The notes under the pieces: model-generated
The model's database searches: none
Told to the model about the DNA's origin: nothing
What the model saw: only the letters and a program-made list of their open reading frames with translations
Part shown: in pieces, positions 28,470 through 40,432 of the stretch
Layout: every line of letters starts with the position of its first letter
How positions within the stretch are numbered: the stretch's first letter is position 1
Position numbers and translations under genes: made by a program
From: an uncultured Clostridia bacterium
GTDB taxonomy: Bacteria; Bacillota; Clostridia; TANB77; CAG-465
Length of the DNA: 64,000 nt
Assembly: GCA_947628005.1 (NCBI GenBank)
Contig: CANQYI010000005.1
Location: forward strand, 1 to 64,000
Direction: 5' to 3'

Positions 28470-30726
28470 ATGATAGTAAATGTTTTAGTAAATACATCAG
28501 TTAAGACACTAAATAAAGTATATGATTACTCAGTTCCAAAAGAATTAGAAGACTTAGTTAAATTAGGAAAAAGAGTTAGTATTAGCTTTGGAAATGCTAA
28601 AAAAACTGATGAAGGTATAATAGTAAAAGTAATAAAAGATGAAGAATATAAAAATAAAGGTTATAAGTTAAAAAATATAATAGATGTGTTAGATGAAGTT
28701 TCATACATTGATGAAAAGAAATTGAGGCTTGCTAAATATATGTCACATATATATTTTTGTAATGTCTACGACTGTTTAAAACTTATGCTTCCACCTGGAA
28801 CAACTTCAAAAAATAGTTCTAAAAACATAAATATAAAGCAAGATACACGCATACTATTAAATTTTAGTAATGAGCAAATAAACGAATTTATAGAAGAAGG
28901 AAAAATAACAAGTTCAAATCATATAAGACTACTTACTTTTTTAATGGCAAATGATTACGTATTACTTAGCGATGTAATACAAGGATTATCTATTTCTAAA
29001 GCTATTGTAAATACAGTAGAAAAAAATGGCTATATAAGATTTGAAAAAGTAGATATTGAAGAAAATTTTTTGAGTGAAATTGATGTTAAAAAAACTGCTC
29101 CTAAAATTTTAACTTCCGAACAAAGGCAAGTAGTAGATAAAATAGGAAAATATATAGATTCTAATGTTTATAAACAATGTCTACTATTTGGAATTACTGG
29201 TAGTGGAAAAACAGAAGTATATTTAGACTTAATAGAGCGTACTATTAGAAATAATAAAAAAGCTATAATGCTTATTCCAGAAATATCGCTTACTCATCAA
29301 ACAGTTTCTAGGTTTGTTGAAAGATTTGGAAATGATATAGCAGTAATTAATAGCAAGATGACAATAAGTCAAAGAAAAGAGCAATATAGGCGCATTAAAG
29401 AGGGAAAAGTAAATATTGTAATTGGTGCAAGGTCAGCACTATTTTGTCCAATTGATAATTTAGGACTTGTAATAATTGATGAAGAACATGATTCAAGTTA
29501 TTATTCATCTACAACACCAAAATATTCAACAAAAGAAGTGGCGTCTTACATTTGTAATGATGCAAATGCAGTTTTACTTTTAGGGTCTGCTACTCCAGAA
29601 GTTGGCGATTATTATAAGACTACACTAAATAATACAAAATTTGAAAGATTTGAATTAAAAAATAGACCAGGTGATGCAGTTTTACCGGAAATAATTACGC
29701 AAGATATGAAAGATGAAAAAATTTTAGGTAACACTAGTCCATTTTCTATTAAATTAAAAGAGTTGATTAGAGAAAATATAGATGATAATAAACAGACAAT
29801 GATATTTTTAAATAGAAGAGGTTATACCTCATATCTTGGATGTAAAGATTGTTCTTATATATTTAAATGCCCAAATTGTGATGTTGCTTTGGTTTATCAC
29901 AAACAAAGTAATTTATTGTTATGTCATTATTGTTCTCATGTAGAAAAAAATATAATTACTTGTCCAAATTGTCTTCGGAAATAATCTTGTTTCTGGAGTA
30001 ATTGGAACGCAAAAAATTGAAGAAGAATTAAAATTAATTTATCCTGATATATCAATTTTACGTATGGATGCAGATACAACTGTTGCAAGAGATTCACATC
30101 AAAAAATTTTAGATAAATTTAAAAAAGATAATGTAAATGTATTAATTGGTACTCAAATGATTGCAAAAGGTCACGATATATCTAATGTAACTTTAGTTGG
30201 AATTTTAGGCGTTGATTCCCTGCTAAATATGAACGATTACTTAAGTTCAGAAAGAGCGTTCCAAAATATTTATCAAGTAGCAGGTAGAGCAGGTAGAGGA
30301 AAATATAAAGGAAAAGTAATTATTCAAACTAATGACAAAGATAATTATGTTTTAAATGCAATAAAGAATAATTCATACGAAGAATTTTACGAAAAAGAAA
30401 TAAAATTTAGGGAAAATTTTGAATACCCACCATTTGTGGATTTGGTATTATTTGAATTAAGTTATAAAGATAAAGATATTTTAAAGAGGCAGTCAGATAG
30501 TTTATATAATATATTAAGTAAAAATAGTGATAATCTATATAAAGTATTTTCTCCAAAAGCACCATATATTCAAAAAATAAATAATAAATATAGAATAAAT
30601 ATATTAATAAAAACTAAGTTAAATAATAATTCTTATAATAAAATATATGAAAAAATAAGAGAATATGAAAAAGTTAGAAAAAAAGACGTGACATTTATTG
30701 TATCAAAAAATCCAAATAATTTTTAA
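28470..30726 (+). CDS. priA: primosomal protein N' (PriA), split by a +1 frameshift at about 29973-29984
   Basis: Frame 1 28470-29984 ends '...TCPNCLRK*'; +1 frame from 29977 continues 'GNNLVSGVIGTQKIEEELKLIYPDISILRMDADTT...' to 30726. Confidence 0.88.
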
Positions 30727-30832
30727 TTTTTAGTATTATAAAATAAAAATTACACATAATAATATTAGTACACAAAATATTAGTGTACATATAAAAATAC
30801 TGCTTATACATAAAAAGCAGTCATAATCTAAG

Positions 30833-30861
30833 AAACGAGTAGTAATTTTTACTACTCGTTT
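30833..30861. terminator. bidirectional terminator
   Basis: AAACGAGTAGTAA-TTT-TTACTACTCGTTT. Confidence 0.75.
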
Positions 30862-31787
30862 TTTATCAATTTTTTCATATCATTTGGTATGGGAGCTTCA
30901 ATAATTATTTGTTTATTAGTAATTGGGTGATTAAAAGTAACTGTACTTGCATGTAGAGCTTGTCTATTTATATATTCTCTAATATTTTTATTAAATTTAA
31001 ATTTATTTGCATAGAGTTCATCACCAAGTAAAATATGACCTAAATGAGACATATGAACTCTAATTTGATGTGTTCTACCAGTGTGAAGCAAAATTTCAAG
31101 TACAGTGTAATTTTTATCAATATTTCTATTTAGCACTTTATATTCTGTCTTTGCAAAATCTCCATTTTCATTTACTTCACGAGTTATTATTGAATCTTTT
31201 GATCTAGAAATGTTTAATGTAATTATATCATGATCTTTTTTTACTATACCATCTACTACTGCAATATATTTTTTCTTTATATTAATTGTATCTTTTTTTC
31301 TTATAAATAGTTCTTGAATGTATTCATTTTTTGCAAATATACAAATTCCAGAAGTATCTTTATCTAATCTTGTTACAATATGTATGGAGTATATTTTTTG
31401 CTTTTCTAAGTAGTAAGCTACACTATTTGATAAAGTATTTTCATAATGACTAGAAGAAGGATGAACCGGTAAAAAAGGTGGCTTATTTAGGATTAATAAA
31501 TAGTCATCCTCATAAAGAATATCTAAGTTTTCAGAATTTATTTTGTACTTATCAGAAAATTTAGTTACTGTTTCATTTAATTTCTCATACATATTGTCCA
31601 AATCAACTTTTATAACATCATTTGGCTTTACAATATAAGTTACAAAAGTAGGCAAATCGTTTACAAATATACTCTTAGTCTGTTTTAATTTTAGTAGTAA
31701 AATATTTGATATGTAAAGTTTTTTCTTTAAAATATATTTTAATTGTTTTCCAGAATCACTTGAGTTTACACTGTATTTTAATTCCAT
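30852..31787 (-). CDS. RluA family pseudouridine synthase
   Basis: HIVTRLDKDTSGICIFAK; LLHTGRTHQIRVHMSHLGHILLGD. Confidence 0.92.
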   Translation of the reverse strand: MELKYSVNSSDSGKQLKYILKKKLYISNILLLKLKQTKSIFVNDLPTFVTYIVKPNDVIKVDLDNMYEKLNETVTKFSDKYKINSENLDILYEDDYLLILNKPPFLPVHPSSSHYENTLSNSVAYYLEKQKIYSIHIVTRLDKDTSGICIFAKNEYIQELFIRKKDTINIKKKYIAVVDGIVKKDHDIITLNISRSKDSIITREVNENGDFAKTEYKVLNRNIDKNYTVLEILLHTGRTHQIRVHMSHLGHILLGDELYANKFKFNKNIREYINRQALHASTVTFNHPITNKQIIIEAPIPNDMKKLIKNE

Positions 31788-31887
31788 TTTTTATCACATT
31801 ATAAATCTATCACACAACTAAGATGACTGTCAATATTACTTTACAAAATAATAACTCTTTGTTATAATTAAAGCAGGATGGAAAATT

Positions 31888-32640
31888 ATGAGTAGAAGAG
31901 TTGATGAGTTAGGAATAGATAATTTAAAAATTGTTCAAGATACAGATTATTTTTGCTTTGGAATGGACAGTATATTGCTTGCTAATTTTATAAAATCTAC
32001 AAGTAGTAATAATGTAATTGTAGATTTGTGTTCTGGAAGTGGTGTAATTCCAATAATTGTAAATGCTAAACAAAAATGTAAATCTATATATGCTGTTGAA
32101 CTTCAAAAAGAAATGTTTTCTTTATTAGACGAAAATATTTCTTTAAATAAATTAGGAAATAAAATTAAAATATTAAATGAAGATATTAAAAATATAGATA
32201 AGATAAAAAATTTTATATTAAAGAATGAGTTAAATGAAAATGTTGATATAATTACTTGTAATCCACCATACAAAGAAATTGGAACGGGAATTACTAATCC
32301 TTCAGATGTAAAATTTATAGCAAGGCATGAAGCAAAATGTACTCTAGAAGATATCTTTATGGTATCAAATAAACTTTTGAATGTAAAAGGAAAATTATAT
32401 ATGGTACATAAACCTGAAAGATTAGCTGATCTTATAGAACTTGCAAGGAAATATAATTTAGAGCCAAAGTACATTCAATTTGTTTATCCTACTGTAAAGG
32501 CAAGTCCTAGTATAGTACTTATAGAGTATTCAAAAAAAGGTGGTAATGAACTTAAAATTTTACCAGCACTAATAGAATATAAAGATAATTTAGAATATAC
32601 AGATGAAATTTATAAGTTATACGGAATTAGTAAAAAGTAA
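31888..32640 (+). CDS. tRNA1(Val) A37 N6-methyltransferase (TrmN6-like)
   Basis: VDLCSGSGVIPI, CNPPYKE (NPPY) motif. Confidence 0.85.
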   Translation: MSRRVDELGIDNLKIVQDTDYFCFGMDSILLANFIKSTSSNNVIVDLCSGSGVIPIIVNAKQKCKSIYAVELQKEMFSLLDENISLNKLGNKIKILNEDIKNIDKIKNFILKNELNENVDIITCNPPYKEIGTGITNPSDVKFIARHEAKCTLEDIFMVSNKLLNVKGKLYMVHKPERLADLIELARKYNLEPKYIQFVYPTVKASPSIVLIEYSKKGGNELKILPALIEYKDNLEYTDEIYKLYGISKK

Positions 32641-32659
32641 TAATTTTGAAAGGATTTTT

Positions 32660-33523
32660 ATGAAAGAAAAAAAATTAGGAAAGTTATATATTGTGGGAAC
32701 TCCTATAGGTAATCTAGAAGATATTACCCTACGTGCTATAAATACACTAAAGCAAGTTGATATTATACTTGCAGAAGATACAAGACAAACATTAAAGCTA
32801 TTAAATCACTTTGAAATTTCTAAAAAAATGATAAGTTATCATAGACATAACGAAGAAGAAAAATTAGATCACATAGTAAAATTGCTAAATGATGGACTAA
32901 ACATTGCACTAGTATCTGATGCGGGTATGCCAATAATATCAGACCCAGGAGAAAATTTAGTTAAATATTTAAGGAATAATAATTATGATATTGCAGTAAT
33001 TCCAGGAGTTACTGCACTAATTACAGGAATTGTTGGGAGTGGAATGGATAGCACTCGCTTTGTTTTTGAAGGATTTTTGTCTGTAAATAAAAAACAGAGA
33101 AAGCAAAAATTAGAGATTTTAAAAGATGAAACTAGAACAATTATATTTTATGAGGCACCACACAAAATTTTATATACATTAAAAGATTTATTAGTAACTC
33201 TTGGAAATAGAAAAATTTGTATTGCAAGAGAACTTACTAAATTACATGAGGAATATAAAAGTACTGATATAGAAACAGCAATTTTGAATATAGAAGAAAA
33301 TGGTATTAAAGGCGAAATTGTACTACTTGTTGAAGGAAAGTCAGAAGAAAATTTGAGAGAAGAAAAAAAGTATGAATTAAGTAAAATTTCTAATATAGAA
33401 CTAGTAAAAAAAGAAATGGAGAGAGGACTTTCTAAAAAAGATGCTATAAAAAAAATTGCTAAAGAAAAGGGCTTAAATAAAAATGATGTTTATAAAGAGT
33501 GTATTGATTTGGAGGAAAAATAA
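32660..33523 (+). CDS. rsmI: 16S rRNA (cytidine(1402)-2'-O)-methyltransferase RsmI
   Basis: LYIVGTPIGNLEDITLRAI; LVSDAGMPIISDPGE. Confidence 0.95.
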   Translation: MKEKKLGKLYIVGTPIGNLEDITLRAINTLKQVDIILAEDTRQTLKLLNHFEISKKMISYHRHNEEEKLDHIVKLLNDGLNIALVSDAGMPIISDPGENLVKYLRNNNYDIAVIPGVTALITGIVGSGMDSTRFVFEGFLSVNKKQRKQKLEILKDETRTIIFYEAPHKILYTLKDLLVTLGNRKICIARELTKLHEEYKSTDIETAILNIEENGIKGEIVLLVEGKSEENLREEKKYELSKISNIELVKKEMERGLSKKDAIKKIAKEKGLNKNDVYKECIDLEEK

Positions 33524-34150
33524 GTGATAAATGAGATAGAAGAAAAACGACTTGAAGGGATGCTAAAAATAGAAAATGAACTCTATTCAAAGGGTTATAA
33601 TCTAATTGCAGGAGTTGATGAAGCAGGACGAGGTCCATTGTGCGGACCAGTTGTTGCAGCAGCTGTTATTTTACCTAAAAATTGTAAAATAGAAGGAGTA
33701 AATGATTCTAAAAAATTAACCGAGAAAAAAAGAGAAGCTTTATATGATAAAATTTTTGAGAATGCTCTAGCAGTAGGAATTGGAATAAGTGATGTTGATT
33801 TAATAGAACAAATAAATATTTTAAATGCAACTAAGGTGGCAATGTGTAATGCAATTAAAAATTTAAAAGTAAATCCTGATTATGTATTAGTAGACGGTAA
33901 TCAATCAATAGATATAAATATTGATGAAAGTACTGTTATAAAGGGAGATGCAAATTCAGAGTCAATTGCTGCAGCATCTATTATTGCAAAGGTTACAAGG
34001 GACAGAATGTTATATGAGTATGATAAACTTTACCCGGAGTATGGATTTGCTAAACATAAGGGGTATGGAACAAAAGCTCATATAGATGCGATTAAAAAGT
34101 ATGGAATTACAAAAATTCACAGGCCTAGTTTTTGTAAGAAATTTATTTAA
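33524..34150 (+). CDS. rnhB: ribonuclease HII
   Basis: [33 protein letters not shown]. Confidence 0.95.
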   Translation: MINEIEEKRLEGMLKIENELYSKGYNLIAGVDEAGRGPLCGPVVAAAVILPKNCKIEGVNDSKKLTEKKREALYDKIFENALAVGIGISDVDLIEQINILNATKVAMCNAIKNLKVNPDYVLVDGNQSIDINIDESTVIKGDANSESIAAASIIAKVTRDRMLYEYDKLYPEYGFAKHKGYGTKAHIDAIKKYGITKIHRPSFCKKFI

Positions 34151-34216
34151 AATTATAAATGTTGAATTATTCAAATCTTTATAGTAAAATAATTAAAGTG
34201 AGAGGAGTTAAATTAT

Positions 34217-35650
34217 ATGAATAATATGGAATATGAAAAATTAATGGACGAAATTTTAGATGATGAAATTGATTTTAGTAATAAATCCGAAGAATTTATT
34301 AAACTTTTTTTCAATAGAGAAGTGGCAGAAAAAGAAATATTAAAAAGAGATGGAAAAGACCTACAACAACAATTTAGAGAAGCAATCAAAAAAAATCCAA
34401 TGCTATTAGATAATATGAATAAAAGTTTAGACGGAAGAACTAAAAAGGAAATAGAAGAAGAAAAAAGAGATATAGAAGTAAAAAATGTAACTAAAGAGAT
34501 TGCTAAAGAAGAAAATTTGACTCGTGAAGATGAAGAAGAAATAGAAGAGGAAGCAAAAAAAGAAAAAGACTTAACTAGAAGTGAAATTAAAGCACTTGCT
34601 ATAAAGGTTATCTATGAATATACCTTAGATGAATACCATAAATTAAGAGAAGATTTATATACTGGTTATAATGGTCAAGTAAAAACAGGTAATCTTACTA
34701 ACGGAGATAAAATGGATACAAAACTTATTATGTATCAAAGATATTTAAGAAATCTTGATATGCAATATAGACAGTGTTCAGGTTACCTTATAACACAGGC
34801 AGATGATTCATTAAAACAAAAAGAAAATAGATATTTTTACAATGAACAATTAAATGAAAAGCAAGTATATGATAAAGCTGAAAAGAATTTATCAAGAGTT
34901 CATGAACTAAATGAGCAGTTAGATTCAATTGCTGAAGAAATTGCAAGAATTAGTGAAAATGCAGCTTTGATGACTCCAGAAAAGTTTGAAAGTTCGATGG
35001 AAGAATTAAAGAAGGACTATAAAGAAAAAACTTTAGAACTTAGAGCATTAGATCCAAATATGGTAGAACTTTCTAGACAAATTAATGAAAAAGAGGAAAA
35101 TGATTTAGCAGAGCAAAGAATGGTTGGGCAGGGCTATGAAGATTTAAAATATAAAAAAGGCATTATTGATAATAAAAATACTTCATTAGATAATTATACT
35201 GATGGCCAAGAAGAAAAAATAGGAGAAAATATTAAAGTTGAGACAGCAGATGTAAATCAAAATCTTATAAGTTCAGTAGAAGAGCAAAAGAAACTTGCAG
35301 ATGAAGCATTTGCAAAATTTGAACAAACAGAAAATATTGAAGATTATAATATAGCCATTTCTCATTTAGCAGTTGCAGAACAAATGGCAGGGTATGGTAG
35401 TGATGTTATTGAGAATGAATTAAATTTTGATGACAATCAAATAGAAGATGAAAACGCTGATAAAAATGAAGATGATAAAGATAAAGATAAAAAAGATGAT
35501 ATGGGACTTAATAGAACAAATGATGATAAAATATCAATACTTAAAGCATCATATAATGAACGCTCTAGAAATTTATCAGATAAGATAAATGAGATGAATG
35601 CTAATGAAAAAGATAGAGATGGATCTGAATTAGTAAGAAAAATGAATTAA
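34217..35650 (+). CDS. Glu/Lys-rich predicted coiled-coil protein, unknown function
   Basis: Long ORF with SD, highly charged heptad-like composition. Confidence 0.7.
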   Translation: MNNMEYEKLMDEILDDEIDFSNKSEEFIKLFFNREVAEKEILKRDGKDLQQQFREAIKKNPMLLDNMNKSLDGRTKKEIEEEKRDIEVKNVTKEIAKEENLTREDEEEIEEEAKKEKDLTRSEIKALAIKVIYEYTLDEYHKLREDLYTGYNGQVKTGNLTNGDKMDTKLIMYQRYLRNLDMQYRQCSGYLITQADDSLKQKENRYFYNEQLNEKQVYDKAEKNLSRVHELNEQLDSIAEEIARISENAALMTPEKFESSMEELKKDYKEKTLELRALDPNMVELSRQINEKEENDLAEQRMVGQGYEDLKYKKGIIDNKNTSLDNYTDGQEEKIGENIKVETADVNQNLISSVEEQKKLADEAFAKFEQTENIEDYNIAISHLAVAEQMAGYGSDVIENELNFDDNQIEDENADKNEDDKDKDKKDDMGLNRTNDDKISILKASYNERSRNLSDKINEMNANEKDRDGSELVRKMN

Positions 35651-35678
35651 TAAAATAAGTGAAAGAGGGAGATAAATT

Positions 35679-36623
35679 ATGGGACTTACTACAAGTAAAG
35701 AATTATTCAAAAAAGCATATGAAGGTCATTATGCAATAGGTGCATTTAATGTAAATAATATGGAAATAGTGCAAGGTATTATGGAAGCAGCACAAGAAAC
35801 TAATTCTCCAGTAATATTACAAGTATCTGCTGGTGCTAGAAAATATGCAAATCCAATATATTTAAAGAAACTAGTTGAAGCAGCAATTGAATGTAATAAA
35901 CAAAATGGAGTAGATATTCCAGTTGTACTTCATCTAGATCATGGAGCAGATTTTGAAATTTGTAAAGACTGTATTGATAGTGGATTTACATCTGTAATGT
36001 TTGATGGCTCAAAGTATGATTTTGATGAAAATGTAAGAATTACAAAACAAGTAGTAGAATATGCACATAAAAGAGGAGTAGTTGTTGAAGCCGAACTAGG
36101 TAAACTTGCAGGAATAGAAGATGATGTAAATGTATCTAGTGAGGACGCAATGTTTACTTCTCCTGATGAAGCAGTAAAATTTGTAGAAGAAACTGGATGT
36201 GACTCGCTTGCTATTGCAATTGGTACAAGTCATGGAGCATATAAATTTAAGGGAGAAGCAAAACTTAGATTTGATATATTAGAAGAAATTTCAAATAGAC
36301 TTCCAGGATACCCAATTGTATTGCACGGAGCTTCATCTGTACCACAAGAATTTGTAAAGATGTGCAATGAGTATGGAGGAAATATTCCAGGTGCTAAGGG
36401 AGTAGATGAGGAGCTTCTAAAAAAGGCTGCTACAATGGCAGTGTGTAAAATAAATATAGATAGTGATATACGTCTTGCAATGACAGCAAATATTCGTGAA
36501 TGTTTTGCAAATCATCCAGAAGTATTTGATCCAAGAACTTATTTATCACAAGCAAGAACTGCAGTAAAAGATATGGTAAAACATAAAATTATAAATGTTT
36601 TAGGAAGTGCAAATAAAGCATAA
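35679..36623 (+). CDS. fba: class II fructose-1,6-bisphosphate aldolase
   Basis: GAFNVNNMEIVQ, HLDHGADFE, GTSHGAYKF, VLHGASSVP. Confidence 0.94.
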   Translation: MGLTTSKELFKKAYEGHYAIGAFNVNNMEIVQGIMEAAQETNSPVILQVSAGARKYANPIYLKKLVEAAIECNKQNGVDIPVVLHLDHGADFEICKDCIDSGFTSVMFDGSKYDFDENVRITKQVVEYAHKRGVVVEAELGKLAGIEDDVNVSSEDAMFTSPDEAVKFVEETGCDSLAIAIGTSHGAYKFKGEAKLRFDILEEISNRLPGYPIVLHGASSVPQEFVKMCNEYGGNIPGAKGVDEELLKKAATMAVCKINIDSDIRLAMTANIRECFANHPEVFDPRTYLSQARTAVKDMVKHKIINVLGSANKA

Positions 36624-36651
36624 TAAAAACAGTTTATACGGAGATGAAAAA

Positions 36652-37692
36652 ATGATTATACAAATAATTGTACTTATAATTTTAATATACATAAATGGTG
36701 TTTTTGCTTCATCAGAACTTGCGTTCTTGTCACTTAATAAAAATAAGATAAAAACTATGGCTAAGAAAAAGACTGCTGAAGGTAAGAAAGCTAAAAAAAT
36801 AGAAAAACTCATTCAAAATTCAAGTTCATTTCTTGCAACTATTCAGATAGGAATAACTTTAGCAGGATTTTTAGCTAGTGCATTTGCTGCAGAAGCATTT
36901 GCAGATCAAATTGTAGACACTATATCAATTACTGTAATTTCAAGAGATATGTTAAAAACTATAATAGTAATTTTGGTAACATTAATACTTTCATATTTTA
37001 CTTTAGTGTTTGGTGAATTAGTGCCTAAAAAGATTGCTCTAACTAAGAGCGAAAAAATAGCTTTTAAATACGTAAATATGATTACAATTCTTATGAAAAT
37101 AACATTTCCATTTGTATGGCTTTTAACTGCATCTACTAATCTTATAACTAATATATTAGGTGTAAAAGAAAATCCTAATCCAAAAATAACTGAAGAAGAA
37201 ATAAAATTAATGATTGCAGAGGGCAAAGATATTGGAGCAATTGAAAATGGTGAAAAGAATTTAATATACAATGTATTTAAATTTAATGATATACCAATAA
37301 AAAAGATAATGACTAAATTAAAAGATATGGTATGTATTGAAAATAATTTAGATAAATCAAAGATATTTGAAATAATTAAAGATACCAAATATACAAGATT
37401 TCCTGTATATGATGGGAAAATTAACAATATAGTAGGAATATTTAATGTAAAAGAACTTATAAATAATTATTCTAAAGAAAATAAAGTATTTAATTTTGAT
37501 GATTTAATAGATAAAGAAGTAATGTTTGTAAATCAAAAAGAAATAGTAGATGATGTATTCCATACTATGCAAAAATCTCATAAGCAAATGTGTATTGTAA
37601 TTGACGATAGAAGAAATGTAGTGGGACTTGTTACAATGGAAGATGCTTTAGAAGAAATAGTTGGTAATATTTTTGATGAATATGACGAATAA
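36652..37692 (+). CDS. CNNM/hemolysin-family protein with CBS domains
   Basis: DUF21 TMs 'ASSELAFLSLNKNKI', CBS region 'YTRFPVYDG'. Confidence 0.87.
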   Translation: MIIQIIVLIILIYINGVFASSELAFLSLNKNKIKTMAKKKTAEGKKAKKIEKLIQNSSSFLATIQIGITLAGFLASAFAAEAFADQIVDTISITVISRDMLKTIIVILVTLILSYFTLVFGELVPKKIALTKSEKIAFKYVNMITILMKITFPFVWLLTASTNLITNILGVKENPNPKITEEEIKLMIAEGKDIGAIENGEKNLIYNVFKFNDIPIKKIMTKLKDMVCIENNLDKSKIFEIIKDTKYTRFPVYDGKINNIVGIFNVKELINNYSKENKVFNFDDLIDKEVMFVNQKEIVDDVFHTMQKSHKQMCIVIDDRRNVVGLVTMEDALEEIVGNIFDEYDE

Positions 37693-37713
37693 AAGTAGCA
37701 ATTTTGCTACTTT
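37692..37713. terminator. bidirectional terminator
   Basis: AAAGTAGCA-ATTT-TGCTACTTT. Confidence 0.75.
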
Positions 37714-38173
37714 ATTTTTTTAAATATGCAATGGTTACACCATAGCTTCCTTCATAATAGTCTCCCAATTTAAAAGATGATACATTAGGATTAGTTTTTA
37801 AGTATTCACAAACTGCTTCTCTTAAAATACCACCATGTTTTCCATGTATGATTTTTACTTTGTCCTTTTTAGCACATACTGCTTTATCTATAAATTTATC
37901 TAAATTACTGATTGCTTCTTCCTTTAGTTGATGTCTAATCATTATTTCATCTAAGTTTTCTTTAGAATAATCATTTAAGCTAACAGAATAGGAATTAGTA
38001 TTTTTACTTTGTAAATTTTCTTTAGAAGGCTCTAATAATTCCTCTTTAACAGTTAATTTATTAGTTCCACTAATTATTCTATAATTTGTTGTGCCAGAAA
38101 TTTTACTTATTCTGTCAATTTTACCAGTAATGTTTGTATTTTTTACTTTCACATAATCATTTATTTTAAACAT
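37712..38173 (-). CDS. Smr-domain protein
   Basis: 'KIIHGKHGGILREAVCEYLK' Smr signature; N-terminal KOW-like segment. Confidence 0.75.
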   Translation of the reverse strand: MFKINDYVKVKNTNITGKIDRISKISGTTNYRIISGTNKLTVKEELLEPSKENLQSKNTNSYSVSLNDYSKENLDEIMIRHQLKEEAISNLDKFIDKAVCAKKDKVKIIHGKHGGILREAVCEYLKTNPNVSSFKLGDYYEGSYGVTIAYLKK

Positions 38174-38269
38174 AGAAATACCTCTTTAATATTATAACTA
38201 TTATAATACAAATAACACAAAAAAGAAAGTAGCAAAGTTGCTACTCTCTTAAATATATAAATTTTAACT

Positions 38270-38431
38270 TTATTTAGATTTATTTTGATTTAATCCATTA
38301 TTTTCTTTTAAGAGCTTTAATATCTCTCTTTGAACTTCTATATTTTCTTTAATATACTTCTTTAAATTTCTAACTTCATCTCTTAAATCGCGCGTTGCAT
38401 AAAGAATTGATAAAAGATGTTCAGTACTCAT
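38270..38431 (-). CDS. small (53 aa) predicted coiled-coil protein, not in the ORF track
   Basis: MSTEHLLSILYATRDLRDEVRNLKKYIKENIEVQREILKLLKENNGLNQNKSK; GGAGG SD upstream. Confidence 0.6.
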   Translation of the reverse strand: MSTEHLLSILYATRDLRDEVRNLKKYIKENIEVQREILKLLKENNGLNQNKSK

Positions 38432-38611
38432 TGTTAAAAACCTCCAAATTAAATTTAAATGAAGTATAAAAAATATACATGAATATTATAACACATTTTT
38501 ATGTAAATTGCAAATAATGTAATGTCTTAACTAATTTACATATTTACTTTTTCTAATTTTTATTGTATAATTATCTAACAAATGTTATTAAATTATGAAA
38601 GGGAAATATCG

Positions 38612-40420
38612 ATGGTAGATAAAGAAAATATCAGAAATTTCAGTATAATAGCTCATATAGACCATGGAAAATCTACTCTTGCAGATAGACTTTTGCAAAT
38701 TACAGGTACAATTGATGACAGAAAATTAAAAGAGCAATTACTTGATAATATGGATATTGAACGCGAAAGAGGAATTACTATTAAATCTCAAGCAGTAAGA
38801 ATGAAATACAGGGCTAGAGATAATAAAGAATATATATTAAACTTAATTGATACTCCAGGACACGTAGATTTTAATTATGAAGTATCTAGAAGTTTAGCTG
38901 CATGTGAGGGTGCAATTTTGGTAGTTGATGCAGCTCAAGGTGTTGAAGCTCAAACATTAGCTAATGTATATCTTGCCTTAGAGAACAATCTTGAAATTTT
39001 ACCAGTAATAAATAAAATTGACCTTCCAAGTGCACGTCCAGATGAGGTAAAAAAAGAAATAGAAGATATAATTGGACTTGATGCAAGTTCTGCTCCTTTA
39101 ATTTCTGCAAAAACAGGACTTAATGTGGAGGAAGTATTAGAACAAATAGTAAGTAAAATTCCACCACCTTCAGGCAATGAAAAACTGCCACCAAAAGCAT
39201 TAATATTTGATTCAATATATGATAATTATTTAGGCGCACTAGCATACGTTAGAATGATTGATGGCATGCTAAAAAAAGGCGATAAAATTATTACTATGTC
39301 AAATAATAAAGAATATGAAATTACTGGTGTTGGATATTTTAAACCAGGAGAATATGTTGCATCAGATACATTATCTGCAGGAGAAGTAGGCTATATTGCT
39401 GCTAGTATAAAAAATGTTTCAGATATTAGAGTGGGTGACACAATAACATTACAATCAAATAGAACAAAAGAAGCTCTACCAGGCTATAAAGAAGTAAAAT
39501 CAATGGTATATTCTGGTATATTCCCAGCAGATGGCTCAGATTATAAGGAACTTAAAGAGGCTTTAGAAAAATTAAAGTTAAATGATGCTTCACTAAACTA
39601 CGAATTAGAATCATCTAATGCGCTAGGACATGGATTTAGATGTGGATTTTTAGGACTTTTACACTTAGAGATAATTGAAGAAAGATTAGAAAGAGAATAT
39701 GGACTAAATATAATTACTACTGCTCCTTCAGTAATATATAAGGTATATAAAACAGATGGTGAAGTAATTGAGTTATATAATCCTACTGACTTGCCAGAAT
39801 CTGCAAAGATAAAATATATGGAAGAGCCTATTGCAAGAACTCAAATAATTGTCCCAAATGAATATGTAGGAAACGTAATGAAGCTATGTCAAGAGAGACG
39901 TGGTAAGTTTTTAAATATGAAATATATTGATAATAATAGAGTAGAACTTGAGTACTTTTTACCACTTAATGAAATAATATATGATTTCTTTAATAATTTA
40001 AAATCTAAGACTCGTGGGTATGCATCATTTGACTATAATGTTGAACATTATGAAAAAGCAAATCTATGTAAATTAGATATATTATTGAATGGAGAAGTAG
40101 TTGATGCCCTATCTTTTATAGTAAATAAGGAAAAAGCTGAAACTAGGGGAAGAAAAATGGCAGAAAAGTTAAAAGAAATAATTCCAAGACAATTATTTGA
40201 AATTCCAATACAGGCTGCAATAGGTGGCAAAGTAATAGCACGTGAAACAGTAAAAGCAATGCGAAAAGATGTACTTGCAAAGTGTTATGGAGGAGATATT
40301 TCAAGAAAGAAGAAATTGCTTGAAAAACAAAAAGAAGGTAAAAAGAAAATGAGACAGATTGGAAATGTAGAACTTCCAAAAGATGCATTTATGAGTGTGC
40401 TAAAACTTGATGATGAATAG
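38612..40420 (+). CDS. lepA: elongation factor 4 (LepA)
   Basis: [21 protein letters not shown]-terminal LepA domain '[24 protein letters not shown]'. Confidence 0.97.
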   Translation: MVDKENIRNFSIIAHIDHGKSTLADRLLQITGTIDDRKLKEQLLDNMDIERERGITIKSQAVRMKYRARDNKEYILNLIDTPGHVDFNYEVSRSLAACEGAILVVDAAQGVEAQTLANVYLALENNLEILPVINKIDLPSARPDEVKKEIEDIIGLDASSAPLISAKTGLNVEEVLEQIVSKIPPPSGNEKLPPKALIFDSIYDNYLGALAYVRMIDGMLKKGDKIITMSNNKEYEITGVGYFKPGEYVASDTLSAGEVGYIAASIKNVSDIRVGDTITLQSNRTKEALPGYKEVKSMVYSGIFPADGSDYKELKEALEKLKLNDASLNYELESSNALGHGFRCGFLGLLHLEIIEERLEREYGLNIITTAPSVIYKVYKTDGEVIELYNPTDLPESAKIKYMEEPIARTQIIVPNEYVGNVMKLCQERRGKFLNMKYIDNNRVELEYFLPLNEIIYDFFNNLKSKTRGYASFDYNVEHYEKANLCKLDILLNGEVVDALSFIVNKEKAETRGRKMAEKLKEIIPRQLFEIPIQAAIGGKVIARETVKAMRKDVLAKCYGGDISRKKKLLEKQKEGKKKMRQIGNVELPKDAFMSVLKLDDE

Positions 40421-40432
40421 GAGAGAAAATTT

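Noticed and set aside
32103-32474. 123-aa ORF on - strand
   Set aside because: Antisense to the TrmN6-like methyltransferase, which has clear NPPY and SAM motifs.
36906-37427. 173-aa ORF on - strand
   Set aside because: Antisense to the CNNM/CBS protein; no supporting signals.
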